A stretch of 64,000 nucleotides of DNA, taken from assembly GCA_009773495.1 (NCBI GenBank), contig WSXW01000005.1, positions 52,103 to 116,102 of the forward strand, read 5' to 3'. Numbering within the stretch: position 1 is the first letter of the stretch; each line of letters starts with the position of its first letter. Of the stretch, positions 30,869 to 39,296 are shown one piece after another. A program made the position numbers and the translations under genes. Source of the DNA: Bacillota bacterium (GTDB lineage: Bacteria; Bacillota; UBA994). The notes beneath the pieces were generated by a model. The model searched no databases. It was not told the DNA's origin and saw nothing but the letters and a program-made list of their open reading frames with translations.

Positions 30869-31480
30869 ATGCCCACACAGACGTTTTTCAATTTGCCCGA
30901 AAAAAAGCGGCAAAAAATCTTCAACGCCTCAGTCCAAGAGTTTACTATTAGAAACCTAGCTGAAGCAAATATCTCACACATTGTAAAAGCTGCTGGCATT
31001 TCCCGCGGGAGTTTTTATCAGTACTTCGCTGATAAAGAAGATCTCTACATACACATTTTTTTGACACTTCGTGAAGATAGGCACATCCACACTCAGGATG
31101 TTATCGATAGCCTTAAGACTCTACCTTTTTTGGAGTTTTACAAAGCCTTCTATTTAAAAAACGCAGAATACTTATTGCAGCACGCAGACCATATTAAGCT
31201 TGGTAAGCACCTTTATACTTGCCCGCTGGAGACGTCCCGCCGTCTGATTGAGATCTTACAGAAGCGGTATAAAGACATGTACTTAATAGGCATTGAGCAC
31301 GACAAAGGCAAGGGCCTGTTTCGCGAAGGTGTTAACTCTAGTGTGCTAGCCGAACTCCTAGTGCATATGTCTACCGATATCTTCATCTTTGAAGTTGTTA
31401 AAAGCGAGGTGAATTTGAGAAATATCGAGGCCAACATTGACTCGGTGTTAGACATTGTCCGCCGTGGCATCATGGTTTAG
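30869..31480 (+). CDS. TetR/AcrR-family transcriptional regulator
   Basis: A 203-residue regulator. The N-terminal helix-turn-helix runs about residues 10-55, with NISHIVKAAGISRGSFYQYFADKEDLY as the recognition part (given in pieces: IVKAAGISRGSFYQYF). The C-terminal ligand-binding domain is variable, so the ligand cannot be told. A perfect palindrome lies about 100 bases upstream, and a matching one lies over the likely promoter of the minus-strand operon that ends next to it, so control of that operon is likely. AGAAGGAGCG precedes the ATG. A strong terminator follows. Confidence 0.85.
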   Translation: MPTQTFFNLPEKKRQKIFNASVQEFTIRNLAEANISHIVKAAGISRGSFYQYFADKEDLYIHIFLTLREDRHIHTQDVIDSLKTLPFLEFYKAFYLKNAEYLLQHADHIKLGKHLYTCPLETSRRLIEILQKRYKDMYLIGIEHDKGKGLFREGVNSSVLAELLVHMSTDIFIFEVVKSEVNLRNIEANIDSVLDIVRRGIMV

Positions 31481-31490
31481 GAATGTCGGC

Positions 31491-31516
31491 GGGGGCAATT
31501 CAAGCGAATTGCCCCC
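31491..31516 (+). terminator. Terminator of tetR
   Basis: GGGGGCAATTC and GAATTGCCCCC form an 11-bp stem around AAGC, followed by ACTTTTTATC. Confidence 0.88.
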
Positions 31517-31636
31517 ACTTTTTATCGGGGATCGAGAAACCGTACCACAGATTAACACGATTCACACGATGAACTCGATTTGTACCCGACAGCGTTCCTC
31601 TCTGCCAACCTCTAACTTCTCACTTCCAACTTCCAG

Positions 31637-31690
31637 TTAGAGACGCATGCCGCCGTTTACATCTAGGACGGTGCCGCCTATTAAACGTAG
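31637..31690 (-). pseudogene. Remnant C-terminus of a short-chain dehydrogenase (SDR)
   Basis: The minus strand reads LRLIGGTVLDVNGGMRL and then TAA at 31639-31637. This is the characteristic ITGQVLxVDGGMxL end of FabG-like short-chain dehydrogenases. Upstream codons lose any SDR pattern and enter repeat sequence, so only about 18 codons survive. It lies downstream of, and in the same direction as, the CoA-transferase operon, suggesting that operon once ended with a dehydrogenase gene. Confidence 0.6.
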
Positions 31691-31697
31691 GCGACGA

Positions 31698-31717
31698 GGG
31701 CACGCCATGGCGTGCCC
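31698..31717. repeat. Palindrome GGGCACGCCATGGCGTGCCC
   Basis: A perfect 20-bp palindrome preceded by ACGAG and followed by CTACA, the same frame as the GGGCACG...CGTGCCCCTACA palindromes at 21250-21320 and 21400-21480. Confidence 0.7.
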
Positions 31718-31777
31718 CTACACCGTGGGGGCATGCTGTGCCATTACCGTAGGCGGCCACCTCTAACATTCACCATT

Positions 31778-31832
31778 GGGGACATTCCTCCGACTCCCCC
31801 AGCTGATACCCCAGAAGAGGCGGTGTGTCCCC
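31778..31832. repeat. Second copy of the GGGGACATTCCTC...GTGTGTCCCC repeat
   Basis: It starts GGGGACATTCCTCCGACTCC and ends AGAAGAGGCGGTGTGTCCCC, matching 17186-17239 at both ends with a different middle. Here it is intergenic. Confidence 0.7.
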
Positions 31833-32068
31833 ACACCTTAAATGACTACCTTGTCATATGCTTCTTCTCTCCTCTTAGCCCACTCGATATTCGTAGTGTA
31901 GAACTTAGGGGAGTACACCACTGGAATACAGGCCCTGAAAAATTGAGAACGAGGGCATAAACGCAGCCCAACTACTGCTAGTCATGAAGATGCCGTTCAG
32001 TACAAGTAGGGGTTCACCCGAGCCGTGCAGCTCGTAGTAGACCGACCTCTAAACTCTAGTATCATGGC

Positions 32069-33403
32069 TTAAGAGGATGTCGGCAAATAGCCGAGCTCCG
32101 TTGCCTGCCGCCACAACTCCTCGCGAAATTTGGGATGCGCGATGTCAATTAAGAGCTCTACGCGCTCACGGATAGTGGTCCCACGCAGAGAGGCCACGCC
32201 ATATTCAGTTACTACAAAATCAACATCATTGCGGGAGAGCGAAACAGCTGCCCCAGCCTTTAAGGTAGGCACAATCTTGCTAATCTCCTCTTTTTGCCCC
32301 GTGCGATGGTTGGTAACCATAGCAGTAGAGTATAAAGCAATGACGGACCGACCATTTTTGGCCCGCTGTGCACCCACTGCGGTATCTGACTGGCCGCCAG
32401 TTCCACTGTATTGCACGTGCCCGAGGGACTCACTGCAGCATTGACCCGTGAGGTCTACTTCTAGCGTCGTGTTTATAGAGACTTGGTTATCATTCAGTCC
32501 AATAACTACCGGGTCATTGACCCACGCCCCATCAAGCACCTGAATAGCGGGGTTGTCATCGATGAATTCGTAGAGTTCCTTAGTCCCTAATGCAAAGCAA
32601 CACACAGCTTTGCCAGGATACAAAGTCTTCCTCTTGTTTGTAATCACACCGGCTCGCATTAGCTTCATCATTCCAGTTGTAAACATCTCGGTATGAATAC
32701 CGAGGTCTTTTTTAGTTATGAGCGAAGCTGCTACAGCATTAGGAATACCACCAATACCAAGCTGGATACAGTCCCCGTCGTTAATGAGGTCAGCGACAGC
32801 CTGGCCAATCTGTAGATCCTTGGCGTTAGGGGTTACATCTGGCAGCTCGGGTATGTCGTAATCTACCTCCATCAGGTAATCTACGTCATTGACATGGACT
32901 TCTAGATCACCAAAGGTGCGTGGAAGCTTAGGGTTAATCTCCAAAATCACTAGATCAGCGGCTGTGAGCATGCGTTTTTCGTAAACGTTGCTTAGGGATA
33001 GTGATATATACCCATGCTTATCTGGCAAAGTGGCGTTGCCAATGAAGACATTAGGCTTCTGATGATGCACGCGCTTGCGACTGGCAAGATGCAGGTGATT
33101 CGGAATAAACGAAATGTTGCCATTCTTGTGCGCCTTGCGCATGGGTGCGGTATAAAACCAGCCCACCATATTAAAAGACTCGCTGTACTGCGGATTTAAG
33201 AAGTATTCTGCGTCGATCATCGGCAAGCAGGTAGTCACAGTGACATTACTAACTCTTTCAGCAATTGTATGAAGTGCAGCTAGAAAGGCCCTAGGCTCAG
33301 CAGATGCTAAACTAGATACGATCACGTCGTTAGGCTTAACTTTCGCCAAGGCCTGACTGACAGTAATGATTTTGGATTTGTAGTCCAGTAAGATGATGGT
33401 CAC
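32069..33403 (-). CDS. Acetyl-CoA hydrolase/4-hydroxybutyrate-type CoA-transferase
   Basis: A 444-residue family I-like CoA-transferase. The N-terminal half has the glycine-rich CoA-binding domain (IQLGIGGIPNAV). The C-terminal half has the catalytic-Glu region near NTTLEVDLTGQCCSE and the conserved end EYGVASLRGTTIRER. Family members move CoA between acetyl-CoA or butyryl-CoA and a carboxylic acid (4-hydroxybutyrate, acetate, butyrate), so this enzyme would activate an acid taken up by the same operon; its real acceptor is unknown. The start is GTG at 33403, after CGGAGGGAA. Last intact gene of the operon. Confidence 0.85.
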   Translation of the reverse strand: MTIILLDYKSKIITVSQALAKVKPNDVIVSSLASAEPRAFLAALHTIAERVSNVTVTTCLPMIDAEYFLNPQYSESFNMVGWFYTAPMRKAHKNGNISFIPNHLHLASRKRVHHQKPNVFIGNATLPDKHGYISLSLSNVYEKRMLTAADLVILEINPKLPRTFGDLEVHVNDVDYLMEVDYDIPELPDVTPNAKDLQIGQAVADLINDGDCIQLGIGGIPNAVAASLITKKDLGIHTEMFTTGMMKLMRAGVITNKRKTLYPGKAVCCFALGTKELYEFIDDNPAIQVLDGAWVNDPVVIGLNDNQVSINTTLEVDLTGQCCSESLGHVQYSGTGGQSDTAVGAQRAKNGRSVIALYSTAMVTNHRTGQKEEISKIVPTLKAGAAVSLSRNDVDFVVTEYGVASLRGTTIRERVELLIDIAHPKFREELWRQATELGYLPTSS

Positions 33404-33421
33404 TTCCCTCCGAGTATCGTG

Positions 33422-34318
33422 TTAGCTGAGGAAGTTAATAAAAAGAGCTAGGAGTTCTGCGAGATCGTCTGTCAAAGGCGAGTGTCCGCAGTTCGGCATG
33501 AGGGCTAGTTGCGCGCGATTACCTAAACGATTGGCTGTGTCGTGTCCAAAGCTAGCAGGTACTACATAATCTAACTCGCCTTGAATCACGAGCACTGGCC
33601 CTTGCACCAAGTTTAGGCGGTTGCTACCGCCCACCACCCCATTGTGCTCGTCTGTCATGTTGAAAGTAATGAGTGCGTAGTCTACATCAACGAGGTTGCG
33701 CTGCTTAAGCATACCCTCTAAGTAGCGTTCATACCTAGCTGGTTCCGGTTGCACCCTGTTGTAAATTACTGCATTCCAGACTGCTTTAAGAAGGTCACAA
33801 TTCCCCGTAGCATAGGCAGCGAGAATTGGCACTACTTGGACCGCGTCGCTAGCAATCTCATCCCGGGTCTTAATCAGCTCAGTTAAGATGGGCTGACCTG
33901 CGGCGTCCTTCTTGAACATGGGGTAGCCCTTGACCCCTACTGACTCTAGCAAAATGACCCGTATAACCTGCTCGGGTAGTTCTGCTGCGAGCTCTAAGGC
34001 TACGCCGCCACCCGTAGACCATCCTGCTACGGCGAATTGGTTTATTCCCTTCAGAGTGACAAACGCCTTTACATCATCAGCGAAGTCCTTGATGGAATCG
34101 ATAGGTCGGTTGTAGGTTGAGTCGCCAAAACCGCGCAAATCTACGGCGTAAACTTTAAAGTGTCCTTCAAGCTGTTCTATTAAGACGTCCCAATGTATGG
34201 ATGAGCTCATATTTCCGTGGATGAGTAACAGGGTCTTCTCTCCCGCACCAGCCTCACGATAAGCCATAGTCTCACCGTTTGGCAGAGCCAAGGTCCTGAC
34301 GGGGTATTCCTTAATCAC
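33422..34318 (-). CDS. Alpha/beta-fold hydrolase
   Basis: A 298-residue hydrolase with the full triad wording: oxyanion part LLLIHGNMSSS, nucleophile elbow GWSTGG (Ser), acid in GELDYVVP and His in NCGHSPLTDD. Members of this size hydrolyse esters, C-C bonds or thioesters. The position between a transporter binding protein and a CoA-transferase suggests it releases a carboxylic acid from an imported ester or ketone, which is inference. GTG 34318 follows GGGAGG by seven bases. Confidence 0.82.
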   Translation of the reverse strand: MIKEYPVRTLALPNGETMAYREAGAGEKTLLLIHGNMSSSIHWDVLIEQLEGHFKVYAVDLRGFGDSTYNRPIDSIKDFADDVKAFVTLKGINQFAVAGWSTGGGVALELAAELPEQVIRVILLESVGVKGYPMFKKDAAGQPILTELIKTRDEIASDAVQVVPILAAYATGNCDLLKAVWNAVIYNRVQPEPARYERYLEGMLKQRNLVDVDYALITFNMTDEHNGVVGGSNRLNLVQGPVLVIQGELDYVVPASFGHDTANRLGNRAQLALMPNCGHSPLTDDLAELLALFINFLS

Positions 34319-34536
34319 TTAAATACCTCCCTACAAGGTAAGACACGAAACGCCGATATACGCAGATATAAATGATGTCCCATAATAAAAGCGGAAGAGT
34401 CAGCGGTAATCATGGTTTATCAGCGTTAGCCAGCGTATGGTGGCTCCCTATTGGATTCATATAACGATGTTGTACGGAAAAAACAGGTTATGTATACCTG
34501 CTTTTTCCGTTACTCTTCATCCTTGATAAAAAACAG

Positions 34537-35769
34537 TTATTTTTGGGGGCTCATGGTCTTGATTTCGGCAAGACCACGCATGTCGTCTTGCTCAGGAACC
34601 CAGCCAGTTGCTGAGCTTGCACTCATGCGTGCTAAGTTTAACTGTTGCACACCGAGGCGTGCACCATTGGCATAGTTGACTGTGCCACCAAACGGAGTCT
34701 GGAATTGACCGTTTTCCATAGCGTCAAGAAATTTTTCCCAATTGAGTTCGTTCTTAGGAACCCTCTTTAAGCCTTCAACAAAGATATGTGCAGCAGTCCA
34801 GCCAGCCCAAGCGTGACCAATGATTACAGAGGACTCTTTATTGTTAGCCTTCATAGCTGTTTCAAATGTCTTGAAAGGAGCTGTTTCCATAGCAGAGAAC
34901 TTAACCCAACCGGTGGTATAGATGCCTGCGGCTAGTACGGAAGGAGCATTGGATAATGTATCGGCACGACGAACGGGGTCAGCATTGATATAGGACATGA
35001 GCAAAGGTTTGATGAAGCCTTGGGTCTCCATGGCAGTTACAACTGCTTTGTAGGTGGCTTGCATACCAGCGTAGATAATCATGTCAACGTTTTCAGTCGT
35101 CATCTTAAGAACTGCGGAAGTGGCATCGGTAGAGCCTGGCTGAAGAGATTCTGCCACCACAGCCATACCTAGAGTAGCTGCTTCTTTCTTAATACCACCT
35201 AATAGGTCTTTACCAGCATCGTCGTTGGTGTAGATGATGCCTACATTTTTAGCGCCAAAATAGTAATGGGCGTAGGCTGCTTGAATGCGGCCTTCCATGG
35301 GATAAATGGGTTGAACTGGGAAAAGAACGCGATCGTTTCCTGTAGCCTTCTCATTGTAAAGAGTGCCGGTGCCAGTTGCAAAATAGACAGCGGGTGTGCC
35401 CTTGACCTTAATGTCGCCAATGGTCGCGTTAACAACTGGAGTACCAAAATGACCCACCAGAGCGAACACTTTTGTGTCGTTGAGCATTTTGTCTACTGCG
35501 GCTTTACCCTTTTCGACGTTCATTTCGTGATCGTGAGTTACTAAGCTGATCATGCGACCGTTAACTCCACCTTGATCGTTGATCATCTTGAAATATGACG
35601 TGATGCCATCGAGGAAAGGTATACCAACTGTAGCGAAGGGACCAGAAACTGCTAGGGGGGTACCAACCGTAATGCCTGTTGCTGTTACACCCTGGCTAGT
35701 CTTTACGGAGGCGGAGCAACCAACTAAGACGAGGGAAAGAACCAGAAATAACACTAGAATTTTTTTCAC
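34537..35769 (-). CDS. ABC transporter substrate-binding lipoprotein, LivJ/LivK type
   Basis: A 410-residue binding protein. A signal peptide ends in the lipobox LVGC (Cys about residue 18), so it is a membrane-anchored lipoprotein outside the cell. The mature part has the type I periplasmic-binding fold of the Leu/Ile/Val family (TVGTPLAVSGPF-like start, NDQGGVNGR, DDAGKDLLGGIKKEA). It serves the livHMGF genes upstream in the operon. Such systems take up branched-chain amino acids but also amides, urea or aromatic and carboxylic acids. The operon's CoA-transferase and hydrolase favour a carboxylate or ester. The GTG start follows AAAGGAGG by nine bases. Confidence 0.87.
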   Translation of the reverse strand: MKKILVLFLVLSLVLVGCSASVKTSQGVTATGITVGTPLAVSGPFATVGIPFLDGITSYFKMINDQGGVNGRMISLVTHDHEMNVEKGKAAVDKMLNDTKVFALVGHFGTPVVNATIGDIKVKGTPAVYFATGTGTLYNEKATGNDRVLFPVQPIYPMEGRIQAAYAHYYFGAKNVGIIYTNDDAGKDLLGGIKKEAATLGMAVVAESLQPGSTDATSAVLKMTTENVDMIIYAGMQATYKAVVTAMETQGFIKPLLMSYINADPVRRADTLSNAPSVLAAGIYTTGWVKFSAMETAPFKTFETAMKANNKESSVIIGHAWAGWTAAHIFVEGLKRVPKNELNWEKFLDAMENGQFQTPFGGTVNYANGARLGVQQLNLARMSASSATGWVPEQDDMRGLAEIKTMSPQK

Positions 35770-35827
35770 GAGAAAGTTCCTCCTTTAAATCTCCAATTGC
35801 TCAAATGGCGTTATCGCCATGTTGTGC

Positions 35828-36556
35828 TTAGTGGATATGTCCCCCAAGGTAAGCGGCTTTAACGCTAGGATTATTCAGGAGTTCTCGGCCGGTGCCTTGA
35901 AGAATGAGATAACCAACCTCAAGAATGTAGGCGTAGTGAGCGACCTTTAACGTCTGTAAAGCGTTTTGCTCAACAATAAGTATGGTAGCTCCCTCTGAGT
36001 TGAGGTCCTTAATGATCTGAAAGATATCCCGTACGATAAGCGGAGCTAGCCCTAAGGACGGTTCATCTAATAGCAGGACGCGCGGGCTTGCCATTAGTGC
36101 CCGCCCCATGGAGAGCATCTGTTGCTCACCACCTGATAAGGTTCCCGCTATTTGCTTATGGCGTTCTTTGAGGACAGGGAAAAAAGCATACACGCGGGCC
36201 AAATTCTTCTTTACTAGACTGCGGTCTCGTAGGGCAAATGCTCCTATTTTTAGATTCTCTAGCACCGTCAACTCCGCAAAGACTTGGCGCCCCTCGGGGG
36301 ACGTAGCAACGCCCCGGCTAATGACTTGCTCGGTAGGTAGGCGAGTAATGCTCTCCCCTTCTAGCTCAATTGAACCCCCGGTTACTTTAACTAGACCGGT
36401 GATGGCCCGGAGCGTGGTCGTTTTGCCTGCCCCGTTAGCTCCTAGCAGAGCGACAATCTGTCCACGAGGAACCTCTATATTTATACCTTTAAGAACCCTG
36501 ATACTGCCATAAGAAGCTTCTACGTTGGTAAGTTTGAGTAGGGGTTGTTCAGTCAT
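35828..36556 (-). CDS. livF: Branched-chain-type ABC transporter ATPase LivF
   Basis: A 242-residue ATPase. Walker A is GANGAGKTT, the signature is LSGGEQQML, and Walker B is VLLLDEPSLGLAP, in the wording peculiar to LivF. It powers the LivHM channel with LivG. The ATG at 36556 is chosen to give a normal LivF start; an ATG at 36568, overlapping the livG stop by 8 bases, is also possible, with GGGAAAGG just before it. Confidence 0.93.
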   Translation of the reverse strand: MTEQPLLKLTNVEASYGSIRVLKGINIEVPRGQIVALLGANGAGKTTTLRAITGLVKVTGGSIELEGESITRLPTEQVISRGVATSPEGRQVFAELTVLENLKIGAFALRDRSLVKKNLARVYAFFPVLKERHKQIAGTLSGGEQQMLSMGRALMASPRVLLLDEPSLGLAPLIVRDIFQIIKDLNSEGATILIVEQNALQTLKVAHYAYILEVGYLILQGTGRELLNNPSVKAAYLGGHIH

Positions 36557-36560
36557 GTAG

Positions 36561-37352
36561 CTACTCATCCTTTCCCAGATATGCTTCTTGTACTGATTGA
36601 TTATTGCGGATCTCGGTAGGTGTTCCTTCGGCCAACTTCTTGCCAAATGATATTGCGCAGATTCGCTCACACACACCCATTACCAAGGTCATGTCATGCT
36701 CCACCAGCAACACCGAACAATTGAAATCAATGCGGATCTGCTTAATGAGTCCTGCTAGAGCTTGGGTCTCTGTACCGTTAAGGCCTGCGGCGGGTTCATC
36801 AAGGATAATAAGCTTGGGATTAGACATTAAGGTACGTGCAAGCTCAATGCGCTTTAAAGTGCCGTAAGGTTGCCCGCCGACTAGCTCAGCGTCTTTGCCC
36901 CCCAAACCCATGTACTCGATAATACTACGCGCCTTGGTGCGATACTCATTCTCTTCGAGTACGGCTTTACGTAAGCGAAACGATTGTGCCAATACGCCGG
37001 TCTTAAACTGACTGTGCGCTCCAATCAGCAGATTATCTAGTATCGACAGTTCCTTGATCAGCTCGACGTTCTGAAAGGTGCGGACCATTCCCAAGCCTAC
37101 TATGTCGTGAACCTTGTGGTCTACAAGATTGACGGTCTTGCCCTGTTTAGTATGAAACCAAGCGTTGCCTGAGTCGGGAGTATAGAACTTAGTGATACAG
37201 TTAAACACTGTTGTTTTGCCGGCGCCATTAGGGCCGATAAGGCCATAAATTTGATTCTGCGCAATTTCAAAACTCAAATCATCCACCGCTTTGAGGCCGC
37301 CGAAAGAAATGGAGAGGTGTTCAACTTTAAGGATGCTCTTATTCGGCAACAT
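36561..37352 (-). CDS. livG: Branched-chain-type ABC transporter ATPase LivG
   Basis: A 263-residue ATPase with Walker A GPNGAGKTT, the short-form signature region (GGQPYGTLKRIELART, where LSxGQ is altered) and Walker B LIILDEPAAGLN. The insertion and the C-terminal EAYLG are typical of LivG. Its start overlaps the livM end by 14 bases, and its end overlaps or abuts livF, so the transporter is made as one coupled unit. Substrate is set by the binding protein at 34537. Confidence 0.93.
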   Translation of the reverse strand: MLPNKSILKVEHLSISFGGLKAVDDLSFEIAQNQIYGLIGPNGAGKTTVFNCITKFYTPDSGNAWFHTKQGKTVNLVDHKVHDIVGLGMVRTFQNVELIKELSILDNLLIGAHSQFKTGVLAQSFRLRKAVLEENEYRTKARSIIEYMGLGGKDAELVGGQPYGTLKRIELARTLMSNPKLIILDEPAAGLNGTETQALAGLIKQIRIDFNCSVLLVEHDMTLVMGVCERICAISFGKKLAEGTPTEIRNNQSVQEAYLGKDE

Positions 37353-38394
37353 ACTCTGTGCTCCTCTCCGGATGCTTGCTGCCCTTGCTTAACCTGCTGC
37401 GCAACTTCCCGATATCAGAAGCCACATTAACCAGCCCACCCGGGTAGAATAACAGAACGAGGATAATGACTACACCGGAGAGCACAAACGATGCTCCATT
37501 AATACTTCCTAGCCCTGGCACTATCCTTAATAGCTCCGGCATGGCTACTACGAATGCAGCCCCGATAACTGCGCCTTCAATGCTGGCGATGCCTCCCACT
37601 ATGCAAGCAACGACTAGGTTGAGGGAAAGGCCTGAGTTCCAAATTGTAGGGTCAGAGTAGCGGAAAAAGTGCATGTACATAGCACCAGCAATACCCGCAA
37701 ATCCAGTAGATATCGCAAACGCCATTAGCTTATATTTGAAGAGACTAACACCCATAGCTTGTGCTGCTGATTGTGAGGAACGCATAGCTGCCAAGGCCCG
37801 CCCAGTAGCAGCGTTAATAAAGTTATAGACTAGTATCATGAGCGCTACCAATATGGCTACCATAAAAACATAGGTAGACCCTTTATTAAACTGATAACCT
37901 AACACCCTTGGGTAGTTCGAAAAGAAGCCTGAAAAACCTCGGGTAAACCCATGTGCCTCAATGAAAACGATACGAATCGATTCCGCCAGCCCAAGAGTAG
38001 CAATTGCGAGATAATAGCCCTCTAGGCGCAAAGCTATAAGCCCTAAAACTAACCCTAGGATAAACGGCAAGACTGCCGCTGCTAATACGGCTAGCGGAAA
38101 TGGTAAACCCAACTCCTTAACGATATACCCCGAGACATAAGCCCCTACACCGATAAAGGCGGTGTGCCCTAAAGAGATCTGCCCAGAATAACCTAGCAAA
38201 ACCTGAAAGCCTAACGCTGCGATTGAGAAATACACGACACTACCTAGTATAGTGGCATTAGAGCTTGTCATGCCTGGGATAAGAGGCAGTGCCGCCAACA
38301 CTACGCCAAATGATACATAACGGAACCAAGCCTTCTTCCAAGCGAGGCGTAGCATGGGCATAAGCGTAGGCAGGAAGGTTGTTGATTTATTCAT
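37339..38394 (-). CDS. livM: Branched-chain-type ABC transporter permease LivM
   Basis: A 351-residue permease with about ten hydrophobic segments and the family stretch YSGQISLGHTAFIGVGAY near the start and RALAAMRSSQSAAQAMGV in the middle, the coupling region to the ATPase. It pairs with LivH to form the channel. The N-terminal 30 residues are an added hydrophilic/hydrophobic extension. ATG 38394 follows AGGGGGTTGCAAC. Confidence 0.92.
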   Translation of the reverse strand: MNKSTTFLPTLMPMLRLAWKKAWFRYVSFGVVLAALPLIPGMTSSNATILGSVVYFSIAALGFQVLLGYSGQISLGHTAFIGVGAYVSGYIVKELGLPFPLAVLAAAVLPFILGLVLGLIALRLEGYYLAIATLGLAESIRIVFIEAHGFTRGFSGFFSNYPRVLGYQFNKGSTYVFMVAILVALMILVYNFINAATGRALAAMRSSQSAAQAMGVSLFKYKLMAFAISTGFAGIAGAMYMHFFRYSDPTIWNSGLSLNLVVACIVGGIASIEGAVIGAAFVVAMPELLRIVPGLGSINGASFVLSGVVIILVLLFYPGGLVNVASDIGKLRSRLSKGSKHPERSTEYVAE

Positions 38395-38405
38395 GTTGCA
38401 ACCCC

Positions 38406-39281
38406 CTAAACTTTCTTGACAAAGGCCTTACCGAACAAGCCTTGAGGTTTAAAGATAGTAAACGCAAGGATACAAGTATAGAGTATGGCTACCACCCATT
38501 TAGAGGAGATGTAGTAGCTGATGATATTGTTAGCGACTCCGAGGATAAACGCACCAACTACTGGGCCATGAAAGGTCGAGAAACCTCCTAGGATTGCAGC
38601 GATAAACGAATTTAGGTGAATGGTTTCCATCATAGTTACAGTGACGCTGGTAAGCGGAGCTACCATGATGGCTGATAGAGCTCCCAAGGCAGTAGCTACG
38701 CTCCATGCTCCTAGGGATACGGCTCGAGTGGGAACACCCATTAGACGAGCAGTAGTTTCGTTAGCAGCAGTTACGCGCACAGCTAGGCCCAACCTGGTAT
38801 TTTGCAGGACGTAGAATAGGATAGCAACTAAGATTATGGTTACAGAGATGATAACCAGAGTGTTCGGGAGCATTTTGACCCCAGCGATGTCGAGAGCCGG
38901 CTTTTGGACAAAGCGCGGAAACTGAAAGGGTACAGGGCCAAATATCATCGGCGCGAGGCCCTGGAAGATAATAATAAGGCCTAACGTCATAATTGGCTTA
39001 CCCATGGGGATGGTGCTAGAGGCTCGCCTCATAATCACCAACTCGATTAAAGCTCCCACCACGAAGGCTACTATTACAGACAATATCGCCACTGCGGGCA
39101 AAGGAAGATTAGTGCGAGCTAGAACGAAGTAGGCAATATAGGCGTTAAACATTCCAATAGTGCCCTGTGCGAAGTTAGACATCTTAGCTGTACGATAGAT
39201 AAGCACGAGCCCCAGCGCCGCCAAGGCGTACATACTACCCGCCTCGATGCCGCCAATAACGTTCTGAAAGAAGATTTGCAT
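38406..39281 (-). CDS. livH: Branched-chain-type ABC transporter permease LivH
   Basis: A 291-residue permease with about eight membrane segments and the LivH hallmark GLVLIYRTAKMSNFAQG near the start and VRVTAANETTARLMGV in the cytoplasmic loop. It follows the KAS III-like gene with a 15-base gap, and livM comes 11 bases later. GAAGGGTG lies before the ATG. Confidence 0.92.
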   Translation of the reverse strand: MQIFFQNVIGGIEAGSMYALAALGLVLIYRTAKMSNFAQGTIGMFNAYIAYFVLARTNLPLPAVAILSVIVAFVVGALIELVIMRRASSTIPMGKPIMTLGLIIIFQGLAPMIFGPVPFQFPRFVQKPALDIAGVKMLPNTLVIISVTIILVAILFYVLQNTRLGLAVRVTAANETTARLMGVPTRAVSLGAWSVATALGALSAIMVAPLTSVTVTMMETIHLNSFIAAILGGFSTFHGPVVGAFILGVANNIISYYISSKWVVAILYTCILAFTIFKPQGLFGKAFVKKV

Positions 39282-39296
39282 GCTAACACCCTTCCT

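Larger units (their letters stand above)
31481..32068. other. 588-base gap with gene remnant and repeats
   Basis: No intact gene is seen. It contains the tetR terminator, a word-like repeat (CTCTAACTTCTCACTTCCAAC, about 31609-31638), the remnant C-terminus of an SDR gene (31637-31690), the palindrome at 31698-31717 and the second copy of the iorA-end repeat (31778-31832). The rest, to the CoA-transferase stop at 32069, shows nothing recognisable. Confidence 0.65.

Noticed and set aside
31712..31960. Open frame of 82 codons in the gap after tetR
   Set aside because: It runs through a palindrome and the dispersed repeat at 31778, has odd composition and no ribosome binding site.
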